Source: Rhynchopus euleeides
Taxonomy: Eukaryota > Euglenozoa > Diplonemea > Diplonemida > Diplonemidae
Direction: 5' to 3'
DNA: 64,000 bases
Assembly (NCBI GenBank): GCA_963210315.1
Contig: OY723318.1
Coordinates: forward strand, 62,001-126,000
Shown: piece after piece, positions 37,535-47,377 of the stretch
Layout: the number at the start of each line of letters is the position of its first letter
How positions within the stretch are numbered: the stretch's first letter is position 1
Notes under the pieces: model-generated
What the model saw: the letters and a program-made list of their open reading frames with translations, nothing else
Databases searched by the model: none
Told to the model about the DNA's origin: nothing
Program-made: the position numbers and the translations under genes

Positions 37535-39070
37535 CGTTGATGGGCAGGGGGGGAGGCGTGGGGGTGGGGTGTGATGTAACAGCGGCCACGTAAACCCCCC
37601 CCACCCCCACACCCCCCCTTGGGTCTACTCAGGGGGGGGTTCGAGGGGTGAGGGTGAGGGTGGGGTCGGGTGGTGTGGGGGTGAGGGTTGAACCCCTCTG
37701 CTTTGCCCTCCCGTGTGACTCCTGTGGTGGGGTGGGTGGTGGTGGGGGGGGAGGGAGGGGTAGTGAAATAGAGGCAGAAGGGGGCACAGGAATGATCGCC
37801 CTTCACTCGTTCTGCACCAGAACCCGCGTCCAACCAGCAGCTGAACCTGCTGGTTGGACGCCTGGCGGGTCAAAACAACAGGCTGGTCCAGCAGAACAAC
37901 ATCCTCTACGAGCACAACAGGCAACTGGGGTGGTTAATGTTTCGCTCTCTTCACACAAAAAGGGGCGCGTGATGGGTGTGGGCAGGGCAGGGAGGGGGGG
38001 TAGTGAAATCGAATTTGAAGGGATCACAAGAATGATCAGGCAGGGAGGGGGGGGGGGATCGGGGGTGTGCGGGTGGGTGTGGGGTACTGCTGCTCTCGCC
38101 TATTTTGTTCAGGTTAGGGAAAACGGAAGTCAGCCACACGGGGGGGGGGGGTCAATCCCCTCACCCCGCGATACTTCCTCAGGTCTAGCCTCCTAGCGAC
38201 ACCCCCCCCCCCCCCAAAGACGCACCAAAATCAACTAGTTGACTAACAATGGGGGAGAGAGAGAGAGAGAATGGCTGGAGTAGCCCCAAACAACGCGAAA
38301 ACAGCAATGCCCACCAGCCTTAGAGGGCATGGAATAGACATGCGGCGGGCGTGGGTGGGTGGGGGGGGGAGGGTGTGGGGTGGGATAGCGAGGCGAGACG
38401 TCACGCTGGTCTGGACTGCGGGGTGGTGGGGAAGGGGGGGGCGGTGCGGGCATCAACCGGCCAGTCGACCTGTTGTGCGGGGTAGGGGATACTTTTTCCC
38501 CCGGCTGAAGCAACCGGTAGAAAAAATTGCCGCCGGTCTACCGGGCAGAGAGAGGGGGGGGGGGGGGAAGAGGGTCAGACACCTCAACCCTTCACTCTCA
38601 GTGCAGGGTTGGGTTGGGGGGGGCCGGGTGGGGACGATTTGTCGAGAGTGGAACGCAGTAAGAAAAAAGCAAAAGTCTCCGGCACAACACCACCCTCCGG
38701 CAATGTGTGAGGAAAATACTTTGGCTGTGGGTATCGGCATTCACGGCGCAGCTCAATCCTGGGCTTCATCGCCCAGGACACACACGCTCACCCCCCAGGG
38801 TGCACCCACCCCAGATCCAGGGAGGGGGGAAAGAGAGAGAGATAGGGTGGGAGGGGCAACGCCTTTCTCCTTCCTCACCGATGCCACGAGAAAAAAAACC
38901 CCATCCCCACACTCACCCACTCCCTCTCCCCCCTCCCCCCTCGCCCCTCCCTACACACACACAGGAAGCATTTCTTCACCAAAACACACCGAGTCCAATC
39001 TGCTCTTGATGCATTTACTGCTGATGTTCCGCACACACACACACCCTCCGACTGCACTGCCGCTCATGCC
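37535..39070. other. Intergenic region with a short coiled-coil-like coding fragment
   Basis: This is mostly G/C homopolymers and simple sequence. At 37826-37945 the plus strand reads a Gln/Asn/Leu-rich helix (NQQLNLLVGRLAGQNNRLVQ). It is flanked by related blocks beginning gggtagtgaaat at about 37757 and 37998. A GA microsatellite lies at 38252-38269. The minus-strand C/T tracts near 37560-37620 probably serve as the acceptor region of the preceding gene. Confidence 0.5.
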
Positions 39071-42000
39071 TCAAGCTCCGAATACAGATGCCTCGTACAC
39101 CTTGGCGAGCTGCTCGAGGCTGATGTTGACGCTGTCGATGCGCGTCTGCCTCTCGTGGAGGAGGTCCAGGATGGTGTGCCGCATCACCACGGTGCGGTAG
39201 TGCACCTCAGAGCGGACCTGCCCGATGCGTGCGATGCGCCCATCCATCTGGTGCCGCGCCGCGCCGTTGCCGGCGTAGACACCCCTCACCAGGGCACCCA
39301 TGCGGATAGCCTGGTTATAGCCTCTGTTGTTCGCCTTTGTCACGACAATGCAGCGGTACGACGTGTCATCCATGTGCTCCGCTGTCCCCGCCCTGACCCC
39401 ATGCCTGTTGGTGAGGGCCTCCACCAGCACCCCTGCGTGCTCCGCACTGTCCGCCACCAGCAGCACGCCGCCCTGCGGGTTGGCACGCACGTCCTCCGCC
39501 GCCAGCTCGGATGCCACCCTGCAGAGGTGGGGGTCGGTAAGGCGCTGCACCGTGCGGGCCAGGCGGAGCCAGTTGCGGTCCTGCTTATACTCTGTGAAGG
39601 CGCGGCGGGATTCATCCGTTGGCTCGATGTAGTCGATGCTGACGTTGCGTGAGATGCCGAGCGCGATGCGCATCGAGACCATGGAGGAGGCGGCGACGAG
39701 GTAGTTCCACCGCTCCACAGGGTACTCCTCGGTGAGGGCCAGCCACCGCGCGAGCATGTCGACGGTCTTCGTCATGGGTGTCGCGGTCTGCGCGACAAAC
39801 TCGCGGCACAGCGAGGCGAGGAGCAGTCCGGCGGAGGTGCGCTGCGTCGCGTTGTACATCTCATCCACCTCGTCGAAGACAAACACGCAGCGCGACGCCT
39901 CCGCCCGCAAGGCATCGCGCACCTTGATGAGGTGGTGGTGCGCCACGATGTTCACCGCATACGGCTCGAACTCAACGGCACGCCCCCCCACAGGCGCCAC
40001 CACCTTGCAGGGGACCCGCAGCTTCTCCTCGCTGCTCAGCTCCTTCAGCAAGCTGTCCAGCAGCGTGAACCCCGTCGTGGTGGCGGCCTGCCGTGACCTG
40101 GTGGAGGTGGCTGAGGTGGATGCGGTGGGTGCAGTCTTCGACCCGGCGGGTGTCAGCCATATGATCTTGTCGACCTCGTCCCCCAGGGGTGTGTGCAGCA
40201 GGCGGCGGATGAGGTACGACAGGGCGGTGGCCGTCTTCCCGAGGCCCGTCTCCATGACGAGGAAGTGCCCCGGGACGCGACGGTGGGCCCGGTCCCACAT
40301 GCGCTCGACTGCATCCTTCTGGTGCTGCTTCAGGAAGTCAAGACGCTTTGCATCCGCTGCAGCCCACTGCGGGACATGCGACCAGGGCGTCGTCTCCCCT
40401 GGGGGCAGTGCAAGGCAGGGCAGTGTTCCGCCACCAGAAGCATCTGCAGCACCATCTGCAGCATCTGCAGCATCGGCCTCACGCCTCAGGTCTTCTTCGA
40501 AGGAAAACTCGGAGGTGTCATCGCCGGCGTCGGGGCAGGGGGTGGGGGCGGGTGCCGGAGCAGGGGGCACGGCAGCTGCTTCCGCGCCCGACACAAGCCT
40601 GGCGACGACAACCGACAGCAGGATCGGGTCCACCACTTTGAACCTGGGCGGCGCGGCGGGGCGGAGCGCCTGCGGGTAGAGCCTGCACAGCAGCAGGATG
40701 AAGCGGTACGCATCCCAGTCCCCCGGGTAGGCCTGCAGCTGGTCCGTCCCCAGGCCCCCGTCCAGCGCGGGGGTGGGCAGGGCCACCGTGGCGAACTGCT
40801 GCCGCAGGAGCCCCGCTGCGCGGTGCAGCACGTCGCCCGTCACACCGGACGCCGCAGGGTGGCGCAGCAGCGCTGCGAGGTAACGCCCTGCACTGGGCAC
40901 AATGCCACACCCAGGCCCCGCAGGGGCCTGGCCCACGCAGTACGCCACAGCCTCCTCGATGGCGCTGTCGCGGTGCAGCAGGGGGGTGGTGGCGGTGGTG
41001 GCAGCGGCAGCGGTGTCCCACGTGTCGCACCCCCAGTGTGTGGGGTCCGACTGGGCTGTGGTGGTCACCTCGATAGCCAGCCCGTCGGCGACGACGCGTG
41101 ACCAAGGTATGTCCCCCAGGTGCCACTCGCCCCGCCTGAAGGTCGCGGTGCTGCCGCGGGGCAGCAGCGGGGACCGCACGGCATGCGTCTGGGCGCGCAG
41201 CATCTCCCGCGCCCGCGCGTGCCTCGCGCGGACAGCGGGGCTCTCCCGCGCGTTGTAGAGATCACCCACACCACGGCCCGGGGGTGCCATGATCACCTCC
41301 TCCTCAGCACGGTCTGTCCCGAGCAGCCCCAGCAAGATGCCTGTCCCACCCTTGCCTTCGCCGGCCCCACTGCTGCTGGCAGTGGTGGTGGTGGTGGCAG
41401 CAGCGGCGCGCCTCGGCGCTGCCGCTGCGGCGCCGCGCCTCCGCTTCGCAGGGACAGCCTCGCTGCTGCTGCTGCTGCTGCTGTCCTCCTCGTCCTCCTC
41501 CCCCTCAGCCTGGGAGGGGGCAGCGGCTGCTGCAGCGGCTGCCCGCCTCTCCGGCTTGGGGGAAAGCTTGCAGGGCCCCACACCTGCAGCGAGCGTGCCG
41601 GGGTGCACCCGGTAGCGGATGGTGGTGGTGGTGGTGGTGGTGGTGGTGGTGGTGGTGGTGGTGGTGGTGGTGGTGGTGGTGGTGGTGGTGGTGGTGGTGG
41701 TGGTGGTGGTGGTGGTGGTGGTGGTGGTGGTGGTGGTGGTGGTGGTGGTGGTGGTGGTGGTGGTGGTGGTGGTGGTGGTGGTGGGGGTGGTGGCGGGCTG
41801 TGGGGGGTTGCTGCTGCTGCTGTCGCCATCAGCCCCCCTCCCCCTCACCAGCCTGAAGATGCTGCGCTGCGCCAGGCGCACCCTCTGGACGAGGGGGCGC
41901 GCCTCAAACCCCTCCGCGGCGCTGCCGCCCAGCGGGTCTGAGGAGAGGCGCGGGTTCACCCCCGTCACCCCCGCGAAAACCGCGGTGAAACGGCCTTTAA

Positions 42001-43957
42001 AAGTGCTGCCGTCCACCCCGCCACCACCACCCCCTCCGATCCCCGCAAAGCACGCCAGATGCGCGATGCCCCTCTGGCAGTGCTGGTCCCACACGTGGCA
42101 CTCCGGGGCCACCGCCTGCCAGGCGTTGGGTGCCACCACGCCGCGGAGGGGCACCGCGGCGCGCTGGGAGACCAGGGCGCCCACAACGCGCATCATGGTG
42201 AGGTCCCCTGGGAAGGAACCCAGCTCCTGCAGCAGCGTGTGGCCCTGCTGAGCTGCGGCGATCTCCTCGGGGGATGCGGGCGCGCTGGCGCGCGCCGCGA
42301 AACCAGGCAGCTCGCCGTCGTCGGGTGTTGGAGTCAGCAGCGCAGCCCATTTCCTCTGGGAGCCCTTGGCTTCCTTCGGCAGGCCTGCAGCGGAGGTTGC
42401 AGCGGCACTCAGCGCTGGGTAGGCCCGCCAGTCAATCACGCAGGGGCTGCACGCGGCAGCCGCAAGCAGCGCGCAGCACCGCGTGAGGGCAGCCTCGCCC
42501 GGGTGGTACTGCGCGACCCTCTGTGCGATGAGTGCTGTGCCCAGCAGGGCCTGCACATCCCCGAGGCTGCCCGCCATCCCGTCTTCGATGAGAATCACCG
42601 CGGTCCGCTTCAGCGCCGCCGTGATGCCCCGGGTGAAGATCTGCAGCTCCGGCACAAAGGCGCCCTTGCTCAGCCCCAGCATCGCACAGGCCGTCGCAGC
42701 GTACACCGGGGTGGCAACCAGCGCAGGCCCTGCCGGGAGCTCCACCTCCACCCAGTCGCTGCGGAAACGCGCCGCCTTCTGCATGGCTGACTTCAGCCCG
42801 CCCGCTGTGAGGCAGCCCAGGCTGGCATGGCACTGCCGCACCTGCTCCACCTCGGAGCCAGGCGGCGGCACACCCGGCGGCAGCGGCATGGCTGTGGCGG
42901 GGTCCCTGAAGAGGAAAGGCAGTGCAGGGCAGGGGCCCTGCTCCTCTTCCTCTTCCTCTTCCTCTTCCTCTTCTTCCTCCCCCTCCCCCTCCCCCCCGCG
43001 GCTGAGGCTGTGCCGCCCGGGCGCCGCGTAGCGGGGCAGCTGACGGAGTGCGGCGGAGACGATGCGTTCCACAGCGTCGAGCCCAGGGGCAGGCGGGTGT
43101 GGTGCGGATGCAGTGGCTGTGATGTAGAGCTTTTTCCTGGAGGCGGCGGCGGCGCTGCTGCGGCTGCCGCTGGCCAGGCGGGAGTCGACTTCGTAGGTCA
43201 CGGCGGAGGTGGGGTCGGGCGATGCTGCGGCATTGCCTGCAGTGCTGCAAGGCAGGATCCGTGCATCAACAGCCTCGCACCCATCGGGGATGCTGTCGAC
43301 TGCGCGCGGCCCGCTTCCCACAGCGTAGAGCACCCGCCGCATGATGAGCTTCTTATTCCCGACGTGCGACAGGATGTCCCGCCACGTCACAGGGGTGCCG
43401 TGCGCCACCCACCCGTTGAGCACAGCCAGGTTCCCTGCGCTGTCGAAGTGCTCCAGGTAGGCCTTGCCGGGCTGCAGGATGCGGAACGTCGCGGCGGGGG
43501 TGCAGGTGCAGTCGCCGTGGATGTCATGCGCGCCCTTCAGGGAGGGGCAGCCGCAGCCCATGGGGGACGCGTTGTCGGTGGTTGGGGGGAGGATGTTGCG
43601 CTGCGCCACCGCGATCCGCGCGTGGCATGCCGACAGCCCGTACCTCTTCTGGTAGGCCTGGAGCAGGTCCGCCTCGCTCACCTTGGCGCAGTAGCACTCC
43701 AGGGCAGGCACCTCGCCCGACACCACCTCCAGCAGCACGCCCTCCGTGTCGCCCTGCCCCAGCCCGCTGCACTCCAGGATGTCCCCCGCCCTGGCGCCAG
43801 TCAGCGCGACGTGCAGCACAATCTGCCCATCGCTTCCGAGGCGCAGGCGGGTCACGCATGCGCCACGCCTTGCGGTGCCATTGCCATCCCCGTCCCCGCT
43901 GGGTGTTGGGGACACAGAGGCAGAGGCAGCAGCGCTCCTCGACCTCTTTGCGGGCAT
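39071..43957 (-). CDS. SF2/SNF2-like helicase with a long polythreonine run
   Basis: The frame encodes 1628 residues from the ATG at 43955-43957, chosen because a pyrimidine tract and AAG acceptor lie just upstream (43981-44000). The N-terminal half is unrecognised but has conserved-looking Cys-rich segments (for example CGCPSLKGAHDIHGDCTC). A polythreonine stretch of about 55 residues (roughly 724-780) comes from an ACC trinucleotide array. The C-terminal 400 residues form a helicase: motif I METGLGKTATALSYL (about 1234), DEVD box in CVFVFDEVDEMYN (about 1361), motif III QTATPMTKT (about 1393) and motif VI QMDGRIARIGQ (about 1570). The DEVD box and GRIARIGQ recall SNF2-like and large-DNA-virus-type SF2 helicases. 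DNA-dependent ATPase activity is inferred and the partner process is unknown. Confidence 0.8.
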   Translation of the reverse strand: MPAKRSRSAAASASVSPTPSGDGDGNGTARRGACVTRLRLGSDGQIVLHVALTGARAGDILECSGLGQGDTEGVLLEVVSGEVPALECYCAKVSEADLLQAYQKRYGLSACHARIAVAQRNILPPTTDNASPMGCGCPSLKGAHDIHGDCTCTPAATFRILQPGKAYLEHFDSAGNLAVLNGWVAHGTPVTWRDILSHVGNKKLIMRRVLYAVGSGPRAVDSIPDGCEAVDARILPCSTAGNAAASPDPTSAVTYEVDSRLASGSRSSAAAASRKKLYITATASAPHPPAPGLDAVERIVSAALRQLPRYAAPGRHSLSRGGEGEGEEEEEEEEEEEEEQGPCPALPFLFRDPATAMPLPPGVPPPGSEVEQVRQCHASLGCLTAGGLKSAMQKAARFRSDWVEVELPAGPALVATPVYAATACAMLGLSKGAFVPELQIFTRGITAALKRTAVILIEDGMAGSLGDVQALLGTALIAQRVAQYHPGEAALTRCCALLAAAACSPCVIDWRAYPALSAAATSAAGLPKEAKGSQRKWAALLTPTPDDGELPGFAARASAPASPEEIAAAQQGHTLLQELGSFPGDLTMMRVVGALVSQRAAVPLRGVVAPNAWQAVAPECHVWDQHCQRGIAHLACFAGIGGGGGGGVDGSTFKGRFTAVFAGVTGVNPRLSSDPLGGSAAEGFEARPLVQRVRLAQRSIFRLVRGRGADGDSSSSNPPQPATTPTTTTTTTTTTTTTTTTTTTTTTTTTTTTTTTTTTTTTTTTTTTTTTTTTTTTTTIRYRVHPGTLAAGVGPCKLSPKPERRAAAAAAAAPSQAEGEEDEEDSSSSSSSEAVPAKRRRGAAAAAPRRAAAATTTTTASSSGAGEGKGGTGILLGLLGTDRAEEEVIMAPPGRGVGDLYNARESPAVRARHARAREMLRAQTHAVRSPLLPRGSTATFRRGEWHLGDIPWSRVVADGLAIEVTTTAQSDPTHWGCDTWDTAAAATTATTPLLHRDSAIEEAVAYCVGQAPAGPGCGIVPSAGRYLAALLRHPAASGVTGDVLHRAAGLLRQQFATVALPTPALDGGLGTDQLQAYPGDWDAYRFILLLCRLYPQALRPAAPPRFKVVDPILLSVVVARLVSGAEAAAVPPAPAPAPTPCPDAGDDTSEFSFEEDLRREADAADAADGAADASGGGTLPCLALPPGETTPWSHVPQWAAADAKRLDFLKQHQKDAVERMWDRAHRRVPGHFLVMETGLGKTATALSYLIRRLLHTPLGDEVDKIIWLTPAGSKTAPTASTSATSTRSRQAATTTGFTLLDSLLKELSSEEKLRVPCKVVAPVGGRAVEFEPYAVNIVAHHHLIKVRDALRAEASRCVFVFDEVDEMYNATQRTSAGLLLASLCREFVAQTATPMTKTVDMLARWLALTEEYPVERWNYLVAASSMVSMRIALGISRNVSIDYIEPTDESRRAFTEYKQDRNWLRLARTVQRLTDPHLCRVASELAAEDVRANPQGGVLLVADSAEHAGVLVEALTNRHGVRAGTAEHMDDTSYRCIVVTKANNRGYNQAIRMGALVRGVYAGNGAARHQMDGRIARIGQVRSEVHYRTVVMRHTILDLLHERQTRIDSVNISLEQLAKVYEASVFGA
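41616..41786 (-). repeat. (ACC)n / (GGT)n microsatellite inside the helicase gene
   Basis: About 55 consecutive trinucleotides, interrupted near its end by one variant codon. It reads as polythreonine in the helicase frame and would be polyvaline on the opposite strand. The frame is kept on both sides. Such a long pure array should vary in length between alleles. Confidence 0.9.
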
Positions 43958-44875
43958 CAGGGAGGGGGTCAGGCAAGGCGCTTGAGAGGAGGAGCGGGGG
44001 GCTGGGTGTGTGTGTATGTGTTGTGCTGGGTGTGGCACGGTGCCCTTCAATGAAGAGGAAGGGTTTGTGTGTATTGTGGTGGTCATACTCAAGGCAGGGC
44101 AAGGCGTTTATTTCAAGCAAAAAAAGGAAAGGATTGTGGCAGAGTTGGTGGTGGGTGAGGCCTGAAAGATGTGTGGGGGCGACGGGTGGAGTGGGTGGGG
44201 GCGATGCCACGCCTGCATTTTCTTTTCTTCTTCGCCTTCGCCTTCACCCACCTGTCCGGGCGGGGCCCAGCCCTGCCCGCTCCTAAGATGGAGTCGGAGG
44301 GAGGGGGGTGGGGATGGAGATCGGGGGCTCCAAGCCTTCTGCTTCTGCTCTAAAGTGCAGAAAAAAGTGAACCCCTCACCCCAGGCAGGCCCAGCCCACA
44401 CCCCACCCCACCCACCACACACACTCCCCCAGCCCCGCCCCACCCCCTAACAAAAATTAGGGGGCGGCGGCGGGGCAAATCGGCACGCTTTTTGACACAG
44501 AGGGCACAGAGAAGGTCTCAGGCCCTCTTCCCCTTCCTCCCAGAAGGGTTCGCAAAAAAAACACACACACATGCACACACCGTGTCACTGCGAGGGCTGC
44601 CAGCGCAGCACGCGCAGGCAACACACGTCACAGACACCACAGCCGCACACCACACACACCCAGCACACTCATCCCACCACCCTTGGCGGCACAGCATCGT
44701 GCCATTGGGGCCTGGGGGTGTGGGTGTGCGGTAAGGCAGGGGCAAAGTGAGGTCATGCCGCAGCCCTAAGGCGCAGACACGCAGTATGCCAGACCTCTCT
44801 CCTTCGTTCCCCTTCACTCAAAGCTGCAGGGCGTGAGCCCGAGGTCTGGTGCTAGGCTCGGGGGGGGGGGGGGGT
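43958..44875. other. Intergenic region upstream of the helicase gene
   Basis: It carries the helicase 5' UTR and acceptor region, CA-rich DNA (44561-44582), and a G15 run (44861-44874) against the left end of the DNA transposon. No gene was recognised. Confidence 0.55.
43981..44003 (-). promoter_or_regulatory. Likely trans-splice acceptor of the helicase gene
   Basis: On the coding strand a C/T tract (CCCCCCGCTCCTCCTCTC) is followed by AAG at 43983-43981, leaving a 5' UTR of about 23 nt before the ATG at 43957. Confidence 0.4.
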
Positions 44876-46414
44876 TAGGGGTGGTCTTAAGCTGTTAACC
44901 TGGCCAATTTTTCACCATCGGCGTCTGGGGGCCAAAAACGTCACCAAACCTGAAAATATGACCCCTGGGACCCCAGAAACACAATTCCGCCCGGTTTTGG
45001 GCACTTTTGAGCACTTCTGAGCAGTTTAGTCGTGTTCCGTAAAAATGTACCACAAAGCTGTACCTCAGCCCCCCCTGGGCAGAAGGCAGAATCGCAAACC
45101 ATCATGTCTCGCAGTGATCCAGTCAGCGGTATTGCCAACCGTGCTGCCCGACGATACGTGGGGTCAAAAGTGCAACATGATGACACCTTGTTTGCGGTGT
45201 GACATGCGAGACAGTAGAAAAGTATCACCGGAAACAAGGGGTCATAGGTACTAGAGGAGGGGCATGTTTCCAGCCCCTTCAGACCTTCAGGCGCATCGGT
45301 TGCATCTCTACTCGATGCGGGAGAATCGCTGATCGGACTGGCATAGTGCATCAACTGCAGGCATATCGAGCAACAGAGGAGCACTGTGCCACTTGCGAAA
45401 TCACTTGTGTCAGAATCTGTGTGCTCATGTTCTTGGGCCAGTGACAGTGATAGTGGCAGTGAGCCATCCAATGACCGTGAAGAAGAGGACATAGACTGGT
45501 ACCAGACATCAGCAGTGCACCGAAGACGGCCCCTCATGGTTGTATGAAAGGCTGAAGACTACAATGTCAAAGTTCAAGCCGTACAACAAGGACGAGGGGG
45601 CGCAACTCGGCTGTCCAGGCAGCTACGCACAAACGGGCAGAGTCCCCCACACTTCTGCCATAGCCCACATCCAAAGCACACTCGGTGCCTTTGATTTCCA
45701 GGCACAGTTCGATCCGTGTGTTGTGTTCACACAGATCCCATGGTTGGCATATCCAGTGGTTGCGGCAGTCCCGCCTGCGCACCTGGGTATACTCCGCTGT
45801 TCAACGTACCGCAGAGTCGGCTGCACGGCTCCCTCCCCCCGCAGCAGCGTCTTTTGTGTTCAGTTGTGTGCATCGAGTGGGAAGCCACCACAATGCCCTC
45901 CCCACCCTCCCGTTTTGTTTCCCACTAATACACGTTGAGACCTTCGCTGGGGTGGCCAGGCGGCAGCCCGCCCTCTGGCGACTATGTCAATGTGGCACCA
46001 CCTGCACCAACCTGTGGCCGTATAGTTGTACCATCTTCGGCCAAAGAAAATTGTCATGAGAGCACGGCCTTCTGTGTCTCTTGCCGCTGAAGGTAAGTGG
46101 TTGTTCCTCGTACGCACTCGGGCATCTGTGCGAGAGTGCGGAGGTCCACAGAGTGACGGAAGGGCTTGAATCAGCCATTGAGACCTTCTGACTGAGGGTG
46201 GTGTGGTACAACTTTGTGGTACATTTTTTGGAATTGCAAGTAAAGTGCTTCTGGAGGCTCTAAACCGCCCGAAACCGGGCGCAGATGCATTTCCGGACGT
46301 CTGGGGGTCGAATTTTCAGGTTTGGGTCACTTTTTGGTCCTTGTACGCAAAAGTTTGATTTTTTGGCCAGGTTAACGTTTTTAAAGGGCTTAAGACCACC
46401 CCTAGGGGCATAGA
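44876..46414. mobile_element. DNA transposon with long imperfect terminal inverted repeats (non-autonomous)
   Basis: The left end TAGGGGTGGTCTTAAGC (44876-44892) is the inverse of the right end (46398-46414). The similarity continues inward for about 145 bp: GTTAACCTGGCCAA, CCAAACCTGAAAAT-x2-GACCCC and GCCCGGTTT-x-GGGC recur in matching order on both ends. TA is present at each outer edge and may be the target duplication, suggesting a Tc1/mariner-like or other TA-targeting family. The interior (45020-46270) has moderate-length open frames, for example 44941-45537 on the minus strand, but no recognisable DDE transposase. It is therefore probably mobilised in trans. Confidence 0.75.
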
Positions 46415-47322
46415 CCCCGATAAGAGGGGGTCGGGGGTCGGGGGGGTCAGGGGTCGGGGGTCGGGAGGGGGTCCGAGGGGGTCGCCTTGAGGAATTTGCC
46501 TGAATGGGGACCACCAATAAGGGGTGTTCATAGGCACCCCATGGCCAAAATGACCCCACTGCGATCCGCACAAACTCCAAACATTCAAAAGAACGGGTTT
46601 TTGAAAAACCCGAGGAGGGGGTCGGGGAGGGTGCCGCTGGGTGGGTGGGGAGGGTGGCATGGTGTGTGCCTCCCAGGCATCTCCTCCCATGACCATCCCT
46701 GGACCAGACCCACATTTCATGAGTGAAGCTTGGTACTTCTATCCACGAAATGACCCCACTACGATCCGCAGAAGTCCCAAATATTCAAAAGGACGGGGTT
46801 TTGCAAACCCTGTGTGGGGGGGTCGGAGGGGGTCGGGAGGGGGGCCGACCCCTCATACTCCGACCCCCGAGTTTGCAACCCCCCATTTTCCGACCCCTGA
46901 GAAATAGTGCAAAAGTTCCGACCCCCAAGTTTCAGACCCCCATTTTCTGACCCCCTTCCGACCCCTCCGACCCCCCGTATTCCGACCCCCGAGAACAATG
47001 GGGGGTCGGGAGGGGGGCCGACCCCCTCTGACCCCCATATCCGACCCCTCGATTCCGACCCCCGGGTTTCGACCCCCATTCTCGATGGACCACCTCCGCA
47101 TTTCAGGGGCGTTGTGTGGCACCTACACCAACAAAGTGACCCCACTACGATCCGCACGGAGCCCGAACAATGCAACAGAGGGAGAAACCCGCGTTTCCTC
47201 GGGAAAAACCCAGGGTTTTTCCTGGATATTTGGGGGGGGGGGTCTTTTATAAGAGGGGGTCGGGGGTCGGGGGTCGGGTGGGGTCAGGGGGTCGGATTCT
47301 TATCGGGGTCTCTGCCTAGGGG
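46413..47322. repeat. GACCCC/GGGGTC-rich minisatellite element with inverted ends
   Basis: The left edge CTAGGGGCATAGACCCCG-ATAAGA is the near inverse of the right edge TCTTATCGGGGTC-x7-CTAG. Inside, the block TGACCCCACTACGATCCGCA occurs three times (about 46550, 46751, 47138; the first with one change). Between and around these are many irregular repeats of TCCGACCCC separated by 5-15 bases (46840-47090). The element adjoins the right end of the DNA transposon and may be part of the same family or a nested insertion. It has no coding capacity. Confidence 0.65.
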
Positions 47323-47377
47323 GGGGGGGGGTGCGGGGAGACGTGTCGTGTGGTGTGTCTCGGGTGTGTGTGTGGGC

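Noticed and set aside
33686-37612. Upstream extension of the large propeller/solenoid protein to 1308 residues
   Set aside because: The extra 26 residues are low-complexity and lie across the likely acceptor tract. The ATG at 37534 is the better start.
41619-42251. Plus-strand polyvaline frame opposite the helicase gene
   Set aside because: A shadow of the ACC array. The helicase frame on the other strand explains it.
44941-45537. Minus-strand frame with a DSDTSDF stretch suggesting a PiggyBac-type N-terminus
   Set aside because: The frame runs into the terminal inverted repeat, has no DDE region, and the element's TA edges do not fit TTAA targeting.
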